Shown here: piece after piece, positions 9,833-18,642 of the stretch
How positions within the stretch are numbered: the first letter of the stretch is position 1
How the letters are laid out: each line of letters starts with the position of its first letter
Assembly: GCA_009392005.1 (NCBI GenBank)
Contig: VFHL01000002.1
Coordinates: 169,068 to 233,067 of the forward strand
DNA: 64,000 nt
Reading direction: 5' to 3'
Origin: SAR202 cluster bacterium
Lineage (GTDB): Bacteria; Chloroflexota; Dehalococcoidia; UBA6926; VFHL01
The notes under the pieces: generated by a model
The model's database searches: none
What the model was told of the DNA's origin: nothing
Seen by the model: the letters and a program-made list of their open reading frames with translations, nothing else
Made by a program: the position numbers and the translations under genes

Positions 9833-10813
9833 GTGGCCATTAAACCACAACAGACAATTGATCGAAACATAGCGATGGAACTCGTTCGCGTAACAGAAGC
9901 AGCAGCGTTAGCTTCTTCTCGTCACATGGGTTTGGGCGATAAAGAATTAGTTGATCAGGCGGCCGTTGACGCCATGCGATCGACATTAAATGCGATTCAA
10001 ATGCATGGCGTCATCGTCATTGGTGAAGGCGAGAAAGATGAAGCACCAATGCTATTTAATGGCGAAAACATCGGAACCGGATCGCCACCTGAAGTTGACA
10101 TCGCGGTTGATCCGATTGATGGCACAACACTGCTTTCTAAAGGCTTACCGGGCGCCATCGCAGTCATCGCTCTTTCCTCTCGCGATACCATGAATTGCCC
10201 ACAAGAAACATTTTATATGAACAAAATAGCCGTTGGGCCAGAGGCAAAAGATGCAATTGATATCACTGCAACCGTAAAAGAGAATCTGAAGTCCGTTGCA
10301 AGTGCAAAAGACTGTAGCGTGAAAGATCTGGTTGTCATGGTTTTGGATCGGCCACGCCACGAAACATTGCTAAGGGACATTCGCGAAGCAGGTGCTCGCG
10401 TGCGACTGATATCAGACGGAGACGTTGCAGCTGGAATCCACGCGGCAATGCCGACCAGCGATGTAGATATATTGATGGGCATCGGAGGCACGCCAGAGGG
10501 GGTTTTAACCGCTGCAGCGATCCGTTGTATTGGGGGTGCGATTCAAGCCCAAGCGTGGCCAAACAATGTTAAGGAACGAGAGGCAGCTGAGACTGCAGGT
10601 GTTCTCAATAAAGTCTACGCAACAAATGATCTTGTAAGCGGTGAAGATGTATTTTTTTCCGCAACAGGAGTCAGTACAGGTGACTTGCTTCGAGGTGTAA
10701 ATTTTTCATTAAAAGAAGCTGAAACACATTCCCTAGTTATGAGATCAAGATCAGGGACAGTACGATGGATTGATTCGATGCACGATTTAACACGCTTAAA
10801 CAAGATCACTTAG
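9833..10813 (+). CDS. glpX: Fructose-1,6-bisphosphatase class II (GlpX)
   Basis: About 326 residues; hydrolyses fructose-1,6-bisphosphate in gluconeogenesis. Family marks are [14 protein letters not shown] near the N-terminus, [12 protein letters not shown], the metal-binding VDPIDGTTL, and [17 protein letters not shown] start at 9833 is chosen because GGAGG (9821-9825) sits 7 bases upstream and the protein then begins [11 protein letters not shown] as in relatives. An in-frame ATG at 9809 would add eight residues (MYLFGGYS) unlike the family, although a weaker GGGAG precedes it. It is divergent from the class I aldolase and convergent with the amidase. Confidence 0.92.
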   Translation: MAIKPQQTIDRNIAMELVRVTEAAALASSRHMGLGDKELVDQAAVDAMRSTLNAIQMHGVIVIGEGEKDEAPMLFNGENIGTGSPPEVDIAVDPIDGTTLLSKGLPGAIAVIALSSRDTMNCPQETFYMNKIAVGPEAKDAIDITATVKENLKSVASAKDCSVKDLVVMVLDRPRHETLLRDIREAGARVRLISDGDVAAGIHAAMPTSDVDILMGIGGTPEGVLTAAAIRCIGGAIQAQAWPNNVKEREAAETAGVLNKVYATNDLVSGEDVFFSATGVSTGDLLRGVNFSLKEAETHSLVMRSRSGTVRWIDSMHDLTRLNKIT

Positions 10814-10845
10814 CATCTTAACCGAAATTCCGCCGTATCAAAACG

Positions 10846-12222
10846 TTAGACTCCTGGTGGTCGTGGTCGTGCTCCCATCGCAGCTTCTAACTGCTCACCA
10901 ATCATCAGTAAATTCCCATCACTCCATCTCTTCCCAACCAATTGCATGCCAATCGGTAATCCCGTATCAGACAAAGCGAGTGGTAAAACTAAAGATGGGC
11001 TCCCCGTCACATTGAAAACAGTACAGTATGCATTCATGAGGGCGTAATCAATCAGTTCTCCATCAATCGGAATCTGTGTCCCCGGTTCGCAATGAGGAAA
11101 CGCGGGTCCAGGTGCCACTGGGCACAATAAAATATCCCAGTCCGTGAGGAAAGCATCCATGATCGCGATGAGATGTTCTCGTTCTGTCAACACGTCAATA
11201 TATTCGGCGTACGTCGGTTCCACTGCATCCTGTTCGCGCCGATCAGGAACCATCATACTAACCAAGCGTTCCTGTATATCCCACGCGGCCTGAAAATCAA
11301 AATCCTGGGGTAAAACCCTGGTAACGGTCGCACCATTTTGTGATAAGGCTGCGGCAAAGCGTTCAATTGCCTGCCGTGTCTCGCGCGATGCCGGAACACC
11401 TGGAAAAGAATCCGCCCAAGCGATCCGTAACTCGCTTAAGGGCTTTTCTTCCACTTGGTTGAGTGGCACTGGCACCGTTTCTGATGTCCGATAGTCCGGA
11501 CCAGCGATAATGCTTAAAACCATCCGCAAATCGGTAACCGTCCGTGCCATTGGCCCAACAACAGACAAATGTCGAACCAACCGAGGTTGACCCGGAACTG
11601 GAGGAATGTGCCCGGCACGCGGAACCAAATGTTCAGTGGGTTTTAATGCGACGACGTTACAAAAATGCGCGGGGATACGTAAGGAGCCACCCAAATCACT
11701 ACCAACGTCAAGCAGTGTCATCCCCGTTGCCAAAGCCGCTGCTGCCCCACCGGAAGATCCACCTGCGGTCATCTCCAAATTCCATGGGTTATTTGTTCGC
11801 CCAAATATCGGGTTATCCGTCTGGATACCGTTTGCCATCGGAGGGACATTGGTTTTCCCAAGAATGATCGCGCCAGCTTCTTTCAATCTGGCAACAACTG
11901 TCGCGTCCTGGGCGGGTATATGATCTGCCAGATTTGGATTACCAGCAGTCGTGCGCATACCCTCTGTTTCAAATGTATCCTTGAAAGTTAACGGAATCCC
12001 GTGGATTGCGCCTGATCCTTCATCACGAATCAATTTTGCATCTGCTTCACGCGCTTGTCGCCGAATATCATCAATATCCACACCGACAACAGCATTCACT
12101 TGTGAATTGTATGCATTGATTCGCTGCAATACGGATTCGACAACATCAGTGGAAGTAATCATCCGTTGCTGAATACCCTGAGCTAGTTCCCAGGCTGGAG
12201 AGAATGCCATATCATTTCTCAT
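10846..12222 (-). CDS. Amidase signature family hydrolase
   Basis: A 458-residue cytosolic enzyme of the amidase signature (AS) family. The Ser-cisSer-Lys triad region is readable: Lys in IPLTFKDTF, the Gly/Ser-rich TAGGSSGGAAAALA, and the nucleophile segment DLGGSLRIPAHFC. The C-terminal part follows the usual layout, with YALMNAYCTVFNVTGSPSLVLP. It is not GatA: there is no gatC/gatB neighbour, and the sequence resembles catabolic amidases acting on small or aryl amides. The substrate is unknown. The start ATG has GAGG eight bases upstream. It is divergent from the RNA methyltransferase gene. Confidence 0.88.
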   Translation of the reverse strand: MRNDMAFSPAWELAQGIQQRMITSTDVVESVLQRINAYNSQVNAVVGVDIDDIRRQAREADAKLIRDEGSGAIHGIPLTFKDTFETEGMRTTAGNPNLADHIPAQDATVVARLKEAGAIILGKTNVPPMANGIQTDNPIFGRTNNPWNLEMTAGGSSGGAAAALATGMTLLDVGSDLGGSLRIPAHFCNVVALKPTEHLVPRAGHIPPVPGQPRLVRHLSVVGPMARTVTDLRMVLSIIAGPDYRTSETVPVPLNQVEEKPLSELRIAWADSFPGVPASRETRQAIERFAAALSQNGATVTRVLPQDFDFQAAWDIQERLVSMMVPDRREQDAVEPTYAEYIDVLTEREHLIAIMDAFLTDWDILLCPVAPGPAFPHCEPGTQIPIDGELIDYALMNAYCTVFNVTGSPSLVLPLALSDTGLPIGMQLVGKRWSDGNLLMIGEQLEAAMGARPRPPGV

Positions 12223-12349
12223 AGGTTCTGCCTCATATCTAGTTATGTGACTAAAAATTTAACTGGTGAGTACTTTAACTGCATTAGAGAGTACATGACA
12301 TTATACATTTGAAAATGAAGCCTTTTGTTCAAAAAAACCTTTCTACCCC

Positions 12350-12355
12350 TATAAT
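12350..12355 (+). promoter_or_regulatory. -10 box just before the trmH-family start codon
   Basis: TATAAT ends 13 bases before the ATG at 12369. Transcription would begin near 12362, leaving almost no leader. The possible -35 (TTGTTC, 12325-12330) is weak and 19 bases away. No Shine-Dalgarno sequence precedes the ATG, so the mRNA may be leaderless. Confidence 0.5.
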
Positions 12356-12368
12356 GTCCAGATATACC

Positions 12369-13172
12369 ATGATCACATCGAGAAAAAACAAAAAAATCGT
12401 TGATATCACAAAACTTCTGCAACGAAAACACCGGCAACGCCAACAACGTTTCGTCGTACAGGGGCTAGATATCATCATGACGGCACTTAACAAAAATCTT
12501 GCCCCCATCAATGCTCTTTATTGTTATGAGGAATTCAAGAACGACACATCAGAAGTTATATTACAAAGGCTACATAGTGCAGGCGCAGATCTAATTGAAG
12601 TGAGTGATCACGTCATGCAATCATTAAGTTGGCGTGATGAACCTGAAGGAATCATTGTCACTTTTCATTTATACGACACATCTCTCGGCACTCTATCCGA
12701 CCGATTATCTAACCAAAAAGGACTAATATTTATCCTCGATCATTTGCAAGACCCTGGCAACGTAGGCACATTAATACGGACGGCAGACGGAATTGGTGCA
12801 GAGGCAATAATCCTTATCGAACCGTCTGTTGATCCCTTTGACCCCAAAACGCTCGCTGCCTCAGCGGGCTCTCTGTTCAATATTCCTCTCGCACGTACAG
12901 GAAATGTTGAAGAACTGTTCCAAAACATTTCTTCCGAGGTTTCAATCATTGGAACCGACGCCCAAAAAGGAACCATCATCTGGGAAAGCGAAAATTTAAG
13001 TGGCCCGACAGCTTTGGTATTGGGCAACGAAGCACAAGGAATAAGCACTGAAACTGTTAAATACATAAACGATTGGATCCGTTTACCTATGCCTGGTAAC
13101 ACCGAAAGCTTGAACGTTGGGGTCGCAGGTGGAACATTGGCATATTTCTGGCTAATGGCACAACACAAATAA
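12369..13172 (+). CDS. TrmH/SpoU-family RNA 2'-O-methyltransferase
   Basis: About 267 residues. The N-terminal part is the substrate-binding domain typical of the family (MITSRKNKKIVDI...KHRQRQQRFVVQG). The C-terminal SPOUT knot carries ILDHLQDPGNVGTLIRTADG, LVLGNEAQGIS and LPMPGNTESLNVGVAGG, which bind S-adenosylmethionine. It methylates a ribose in rRNA or tRNA; the exact nucleotide is unknown. ATG 12369 is chosen over the upstream in-frame ATG 12309 because family members begin with MITSxxN and because the promoter -10 lies between the two. It is convergent with the prenyl synthase gene. Confidence 0.9.
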   Translation: MITSRKNKKIVDITKLLQRKHRQRQQRFVVQGLDIIMTALNKNLAPINALYCYEEFKNDTSEVILQRLHSAGADLIEVSDHVMQSLSWRDEPEGIIVTFHLYDTSLGTLSDRLSNQKGLIFILDHLQDPGNVGTLIRTADGIGAEAIILIEPSVDPFDPKTLAASAGSLFNIPLARTGNVEELFQNISSEVSIIGTDAQKGTIIWESENLSGPTALVLGNEAQGISTETVKYINDWIRLPMPGNTESLNVGVAGGTLAYFWLMAQHK

Positions 13173-13198
13173 CCTTTTAAACGCCTAAATAGAGGTTT

Positions 13199-14161
13199 TC
13201 AGGATTGTCGTTTCGTTACATATCCGATCATCTCAACCAGGGATCTTTGATAAGTACTCTCGCCCAATTCTTTCAAGGAATGGCGTGCTTTTTCAAGAAA
13301 TTCGTCTGCAACCGTATATGCATCAGCAATCGCTGAAGAATTCTGGATTTTTTCGGTTATCTCAGCCGCTGAGCCAGGTTCTCTTAAGTCCTTCTCCGAT
13401 TTGATTATTTCTTGGATGCCGTGCTGCTCAATAAAAATGATCACTGGGAGTGTTAAAACGCCTTGCAACAAATCATTGCCAACAGGTTTGCCAATTTGTT
13501 CTTCACTTCCTTCAAAGTCTAAAATGTCATCGACAATTTGAAAGGCCATACCAAGATTTGTGCCGAAATCTCTGCATGCCTCTATCTGACGAGGCGATGC
13601 ATCTCCCAAAATTGCAGCGCTTTCCGCAGCCGTCGCAAATAATGAAGCCGTCTTGCCATAAATTCGTTTCCAGTACAAATCACGACTCGAGTCTCCGGTA
13701 AACGCGACTGACAGCTCTTGTAATTCTCCAGTTGCCAGCTCACGCAATGTATGAGCAAATAGTTCTGTAGCGGCAAGGCTACCGGTGGAGGTTACAAGCT
13801 CAGCTGAATTTGCAAACAAGTAATCACCTAACAAGACAGCAACTTTACTGCCCCACAAAGCGTTAATTGTTTCTTCCCCACGACGTGTATCGGCGTCGTC
13901 TACTATGTCATCATGAACCAATGTGGCTAAATGAAGCAATTCAACAGCCGCCGCCATTGGAACATGTCGCTCTTCAAAATAAGTGAAATTTTTCCCTACA
14001 AGAAGAGTGATTCCAGGGCGCATACGTTTGCCACTTTTCCCTAAAACATGCCCTAGAAGATCCGTTAAATAGGGGAAATCACGCTCACCCGTTTGTTTGA
14101 TTCTTGTCTCAACCTGTGCAATTTCGGATTCGACAGGCTTAAGAAATGCGATATCCACCAC
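13199..14161 (-). CDS. Polyprenyl (trans-isoprenyl) diphosphate synthase
   Basis: A 320-residue all-alpha prenyltransferase. The first Asp-rich motif is DDIVDDADTRRG and the second is DDILDFEG; GKRMRPG binds diphosphate. It extends allylic diphosphates with IPP. By similarity to HepT/IspB-type enzymes, the product is probably the side chain of menaquinone, in keeping with complex I and the ETF-linked Fe-S protein here. It starts with GTG-GTG, preceded by AGGAG. It begins 7 bases after the metG stop, so metG and this gene form one operon. Chain length cannot be read with certainty. Confidence 0.9.
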   Translation of the reverse strand: MVDIAFLKPVESEIAQVETRIKQTGERDFPYLTDLLGHVLGKSGKRMRPGITLLVGKNFTYFEERHVPMAAAVELLHLATLVHDDIVDDADTRRGEETINALWGSKVAVLLGDYLFANSAELVTSTGSLAATELFAHTLRELATGELQELSVAFTGDSSRDLYWKRIYGKTASLFATAAESAAILGDASPRQIEACRDFGTNLGMAFQIVDDILDFEGSEEQIGKPVGNDLLQGVLTLPVIIFIEQHGIQEIIKSEKDLREPGSAAEITEKIQNSSAIADAYTVADEFLEKARHSLKELGESTYQRSLVEMIGYVTKRQS

Positions 14162-14168
14162 AATACTC

Positions 14169-15848
14169 CTAACCTTGCGAGGTCTGGTTTAAGCGAAGCG
14201 TTTCGCGTTCCACAACTCCTTGCTCATCCAATTTTTGAAAAAGAGGTGTCGGTGGCAACATTTGTTGATTGACTTGTACGGAATTTGGTTGCCAACCAAT
14301 ATCCTCCACCAAACCATCAAATCCCATCATTTCATGTAGCCGTTGGGAGGTGAATGGTAAAAACGGGTACATTAATATCCTTAGGGAAGATATAACGACG
14401 AGAGCTGTATAAAGAGTTTTGCCTGTTTCTTTCAAATCTTCGCGTGCCGTTTTCCACGGAGCTTTCTCTTCAAGATATCGATTTACTTCACGTGCCAGTC
14501 CCATATTTTCGTTAAGCGCCATACGAAAATGGGCTTCACCAAGATATCCACCAGCACTATCAAAACAATTTTCCGCTAACTGGATCAAATCCTTGGACCT
14601 TGAATCTAATTCGTCCGCAGGATCAGGGCATTGACCATCAAAGTGCCGCTGCGTTAAAGATAAAACTCGATGAACTAAATTACCGTAATTGCCCACCAAT
14701 TCGTTATTGTTTCGTTCTACAAAACCACTCCAAGAAAATCCAGAATCGGAGGTTTCAGGCATCGTCGCAGAAAGATAATATCTGAGCGGATCAGGATCAT
14801 AACTATCAAGATAATCTGGCAACCAAACCGCCCAGTTACGACTTGTGGAAATCTTTTGTCCTTCAAGATTCATATATTCATTGGCTGGAACATCATAAGG
14901 AAGGTTCAGGTTCTCGTACCCCATCAATATTGCGGGCCAAATAATTGTGTGAAAGGGAATATTGTCTTTGCCAATGAAATAATAGGATTTGCATGTTTCT
15001 GTCCAAAATTCCTTCCATTTATCTGGCATACCTTGCGTCTGTGCCCATTCTTTACTTGCAGAGAGGTAACCAATAACCGCCTCGAACCAAACATAAATGC
15101 GACGATCATCATAATCTTCAACAGGAACCGAAATACCCCAAGATATATCCCGCGTAATTGCTCGATCTATCAATCCCTGTTCGACAAAATTGGTCGTGAA
15201 ATTGCGCACGTTTTGACGCCAATACGACTTATCTTCATACCATTTTGAAAGCTGGTCTCCAAATGCGCTAAGTTTCAAAAAATGATGCTCACGCTCTCGA
15301 AAATCAGGGATTGTCCCGTCGAGGGAACAAAGTGGATCAATCAGATTAACTGGATCAAGTGGCCTGCTACAATTATCACATTGATCACCACGAGCCTGAG
15401 TGAAACCGCAATGAGGACACGTGCCATTCACATATCGATCTGGCAAATAACGTTCATCGGTACGGCAATACGGTAAAACCTGTTTTCCAGGATATATAAA
15501 GCCTTTTTCTAAAAGAGTGAGGAAGATATCCTGGACGGTATCTTTATGATTTTGAGTCCCTGTTGTCGTAAAAAGATCAAAGCTAATGCCCAGCCTCTCC
15601 CAGTTATCACAAAACTCACTATGGTATCGATCAATGATCGTTTGTGGATCAACATTCTCCTGATCCGCTCGAACAGTGATTGGAGTGCCATGCTGATCGC
15701 TGCCAGACACCATGAGAACTTCGTTACCGTTCATACGATGAAAGCGAGCAAAGATATCTGCAGGCATGTAAGCACCTGCTATCTGCCCAACATGGAGGGA
15801 ACCATTAGCATATGGCCACGCGACACCTATTAAAATTCGTTCTGCCAT
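14169..15848 (-). CDS. metG: Methionyl-tRNA synthetase
   Basis: A 559-residue class I synthetase that charges tRNA-Met. The HIGH-type motif is HVGQ (residues 19-22), after WPYANGSL. A Cys cluster with CPHCGFTQ and CDNC forms the connective-peptide zinc site. The KMSKS loop reads KISTSRNWAVW, a variant known from archaeal-like MetRS forms. It has the anticodon-binding helical domain but no C-terminal EMAP/Trbp111 domain. The reading frame is open 25 codons further upstream, but MAERILIGVAWPYANG is the family N-terminus, so ATG 15848 is taken. It leads a two-gene operon with the prenyl synthase. Confidence 0.95.
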   Translation of the reverse strand: MAERILIGVAWPYANGSLHVGQIAGAYMPADIFARFHRMNGNEVLMVSGSDQHGTPITVRADQENVDPQTIIDRYHSEFCDNWERLGISFDLFTTTGTQNHKDTVQDIFLTLLEKGFIYPGKQVLPYCRTDERYLPDRYVNGTCPHCGFTQARGDQCDNCSRPLDPVNLIDPLCSLDGTIPDFREREHHFLKLSAFGDQLSKWYEDKSYWRQNVRNFTTNFVEQGLIDRAITRDISWGISVPVEDYDDRRIYVWFEAVIGYLSASKEWAQTQGMPDKWKEFWTETCKSYYFIGKDNIPFHTIIWPAILMGYENLNLPYDVPANEYMNLEGQKISTSRNWAVWLPDYLDSYDPDPLRYYLSATMPETSDSGFSWSGFVERNNNELVGNYGNLVHRVLSLTQRHFDGQCPDPADELDSRSKDLIQLAENCFDSAGGYLGEAHFRMALNENMGLAREVNRYLEEKAPWKTAREDLKETGKTLYTALVVISSLRILMYPFLPFTSQRLHEMMGFDGLVEDIGWQPNSVQVNQQMLPPTPLFQKLDEQGVVERETLRLNQTSQG

Positions 15849-16113
15849 AGTTACTCGGGCCCCATTGTAGCATAGGCATATCGACACCCGGATAAATCCT
15901 GACCAGAGAGTGCAGGAGAACAATTTTGAATACCAGAGAAATAGTAAGAACTAACACTCGATTTACCAGAAACCAGCAATTATATAATCCTTCTAGTGTA
16001 CGGATCCATGCAAGAAGTATCATGTCATGTGAAGTATCAGGGATTTTGATAGAATAAAGTACTGATTACATGTTATCCGTTAGATTCAGGGTTCAGGGGG
16101 GACTTTTCATACT

Positions 16114-16941
16114 ATGGTTGCTGAAATAAAGGCCTTTACGCCAGAACAAGTGCAACGCTACAGCCGACACATCATTATGGGACAAATCGGCGGAATAGGG
16201 CAACGTAAACTTCTAGATGCAAGCGTATTACTTATTGGCGCAGGCGGATTAGGATCACCAACCGCTCTATACCTAGCAGCCGCTGGTGTTGGCACAATTG
16301 GAATCGTTGACTACGACGTTGTCGATATGACAAACCTACAACGCCAGATTCTGCACCGCAACGCAGATGTGGGCAGGCTGAAGGTAGATTCGGCACGAGA
16401 CACTATCAATGGGATCAACCCCGATATTAATGTCGTACAACATCCAGTCGCTCTTTCATCCGAGAATGTCATGGATATTATCAAAGATTACGACGTAATC
16501 GTTGACGGTAGTGATAATTTTCCTACAAGGTATCTGGTAAACGATGCGACTTATTTTGCAGGCAAACCGAATGTCCACGGCAGTATTTTTCTTTTTGAGG
16601 GACAAGCGAGCACGTTTGTTCCAGGCAACGGTTGTTATCGATGCCTTTACCCAGCGCCTCCCCCACCAGGAATGGTCCCAAGTTGCTCAGAGGCAGGTGT
16701 GCTAGGAGTTCTGCCAGGTATTATTGGATCGATCCAAGCAGTGGAAACTATCAAAATTATTCTGGACCTTGGCGACACATTGACACAAAGGCTTCTCATG
16801 TTTGATGCTGAAAGAATGGACTTCCGCACAGTCAAGTTACGACGTGATCCCGAATGCCCACTTTGTGGTGACAATCCGACAGTTTCAACATTGATTGACT
16901 ATGAAGTTTTTTGTGGAGTAACCGTTGAGGCTGGTGGTTAA
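16114..16941 (+). CDS. moeB: MoeB/ThiF-type sulfur-carrier adenylyltransferase
   Basis: A 275-residue E1-like enzyme that adenylates the C-terminal Gly-Gly of a small ubiquitin-like sulfur carrier. The ATP loop GAGGLGSP is at 42-49. Zinc Cys pairs are CYRC (174/177) and CPLC (248/251), and the catalytic Cys191 sits in PSCSEAGVLG. There is no rhodanese domain, so it is MoeB-like rather than MoeZ/MOCS3. cysM follows after 27 bases. This pairing suggests the carrier is a CysO-like protein that delivers thiocarboxylate sulfur for cysteine, but no carrier gene is seen in the window. Confidence 0.92.
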   Translation: MVAEIKAFTPEQVQRYSRHIIMGQIGGIGQRKLLDASVLLIGAGGLGSPTALYLAAAGVGTIGIVDYDVVDMTNLQRQILHRNADVGRLKVDSARDTINGINPDINVVQHPVALSSENVMDIIKDYDVIVDGSDNFPTRYLVNDATYFAGKPNVHGSIFLFEGQASTFVPGNGCYRCLYPAPPPPGMVPSCSEAGVLGVLPGIIGSIQAVETIKIILDLGDTLTQRLLMFDAERMDFRTVKLRRDPECPLCGDNPTVSTLIDYEVFCGVTVEAGG

Positions 16942-16968
16942 AAGAACACCACCACAACATACGAAATT

Positions 16969-17907
16969 ATGCGACATGCATCCCTAGTGGAAGCCATCGG
17001 GCACACACCCCTGGTGGAACTTAACCACATGAGTCCCAACCCAGATGTGCGTATCTTTGCCAAACTTGAAGGTCAAAATCCTACAGGGAGTGTTAAAGAT
17101 CGCATAGCGCGTCATATGATCGAACAAGCAGAAAAGTCCGGTCATTTGACTAGTGCACACACGATTTTGGAGCCAACAAGTGGCAATACAGGCATTTCTC
17201 TTGCCATGGTCGGTCGAATCAAAGGATACAAGGTAAAAGTCGTTTTGCCTGACAATGTGACCGAAGAACGACGATCTCTACTAGAAGCCTATGGTGCAGA
17301 AATCATATTTAGTGATGGACGCGGCGGTACAAACGGAGCAATCGAACTTGCGCAGGACATTGTCACCAAGGGTGAGGAGAATTACTTCATGCCCTACCAG
17401 TACGGCAACGAATCAAATCCAGACGCGCATTATGAAACTACTGGCGCAGAAATCATCAAAGATCTTCCAGAAGTTGACACCTTTATTGCGGGGCTAGGAA
17501 CCGGTGGTACTCTCATGGGTGTTGGGAAGAGATTGAAAGAACAAAATCCTGATACCCGCATTATAGCAATTGCGCCACACCCAGAAGAAATCATCCAGGG
17601 CCTCCGAAGTCTAGAAGATGGATTCGTTCCTCCTATTCTTGACTTGAATCTTTTGTCCGGTCGACAAATGGTACGGAGCCGTGAATCCTTTTACGCAACG
17701 AAAGATCTAATGGAAAAAGAAGGTATCTTTGCTGGAATTTCTTCAGGTGCAGTTGTGAGTGGGGCTATCAAAGTTGCAGAAAACATGGATCATGGAAATA
17801 TTGTGGCCCTTTTAGCAGATGGAGGATGGAAATACCTATCAACAAAACTCTGGACTGAAGACATCGAAGCGATCACTACTCAGATTGGCACAAAGATTTG
17901 GTGGTGA
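16969..17907 (+). CDS. cysM: CysM-type cysteine synthase (thiocarboxylate- or O-phosphoserine-dependent)
   Basis: A 312-residue PLP enzyme. The PLP lysine is Lys43 in NPTGSVKDR, the substrate loop is EPTSGNTG, and the phosphate cup is GLGTGGTLMGVG. The C-terminus (GIFAGISSGAVVSGA and ALLADGGWKYLST) resembles mycobacterial CysM, which uses O-phosphoserine and the CysO thiocarboxylate, more than CysK. That substrate assignment is by family resemblance plus the adjacent moeB. It is probably co-transcribed with moeB and stops in TGA, so TGA is an ordinary stop codon in this genome. Confidence 0.92.
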   Translation: MRHASLVEAIGHTPLVELNHMSPNPDVRIFAKLEGQNPTGSVKDRIARHMIEQAEKSGHLTSAHTILEPTSGNTGISLAMVGRIKGYKVKVVLPDNVTEERRSLLEAYGAEIIFSDGRGGTNGAIELAQDIVTKGEENYFMPYQYGNESNPDAHYETTGAEIIKDLPEVDTFIAGLGTGGTLMGVGKRLKEQNPDTRIIAIAPHPEEIIQGLRSLEDGFVPPILDLNLLSGRQMVRSRESFYATKDLMEKEGIFAGISSGAVVSGAIKVAENMDHGNIVALLADGGWKYLSTKLWTEDIEAITTQIGTKIWW

Positions 17908-18040
17908 CATATGAATAGAATTATTTTTTATTTCAAAAGATTTGTTGCGCGACATCCAAAATAAAGGATTTCGTAAATCATTTCATGAATTTGGTTCGTT
18001 GATATTGAAGTTGAATATTTTTCCCCTAAAGGAGAATTAA

Positions 18041-18589
18041 ATGCCCAAAGCAAAAAAAGTCACTAAAAAACGTCCTTCAAAAAAGGCGAGTGAAGTCACT
18101 CGGATAGCTGAAGAACGGGCGACCACAGTACTAACTCCTGATGGACACAAACTGTTGGTTGAAGAGCTTGAAGAGCTTACAGCACAACGTCCTGAAATAT
18201 CCGATGAAATTCAACGCGCTGCCGCCGACAAAGATGTAAGAGAAAACGCACCCCTTGAAGCAGCACGTGAGCGCCAAGGAATGGTTGAGGCACGAATTCG
18301 TCAACTTGAAGCCATCCTGAGCGAAGCCACGGTCATGGACGAAACCGACAAATCATCAAACGACGCCACCACAATACGAATGGGAAGCAAAATTCAAATT
18401 AAAGAGCTTTCAAGTGAACGTGAATTTTCGTATCAAGTCGTAAGTGCACCAGAGGCAAATCCACGGGAAGGAAAACTTTCTGTCGAATCACCAGTAGGGA
18501 AGTCTATCTTCGGAAAAGGAGAAGGGGAGGAAGTTGAGGTAGAAACTCCGCGCGGGCTGATGAAATACCTTATCGTCAAAATTGGATAA
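18041..18589 (+). CDS. greA: Transcription elongation factor GreA
   Basis: A 182-residue factor that rescues backtracked RNA polymerase. The N-terminal coiled coil carries the tip acidic residues in DVRENAPLEAARERQG. The C-terminal FKBP-like domain is marked by GSKIQIKEL and SPVGKSIFGKGEGEEVEVETP. A Lys-rich extension of about 22 residues (KAKKVTKKRPSKKAS) precedes the core, which is longer than E. coli GreA. AAGGAGAA precedes the ATG closely. It is convergent with mazG. Confidence 0.93.
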   Translation: MPKAKKVTKKRPSKKASEVTRIAEERATTVLTPDGHKLLVEELEELTAQRPEISDEIQRAAADKDVRENAPLEAARERQGMVEARIRQLEAILSEATVMDETDKSSNDATTIRMGSKIQIKELSSEREFSYQVVSAPEANPREGKLSVESPVGKSIFGKGEGEEVEVETPRGLMKYLIVKIG

Positions 18590-18642
18590 CCTTAAACAGT
18601 GATTACGATTTGCTTCGCAAGAAAAGTTTAGATTCGGCGCGA

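Noticed and set aside
16020..16113. Possible CysO-like small carrier gene just before moeB
   Set aside because: The gap is too short and holds no frame ending in Gly-Gly.
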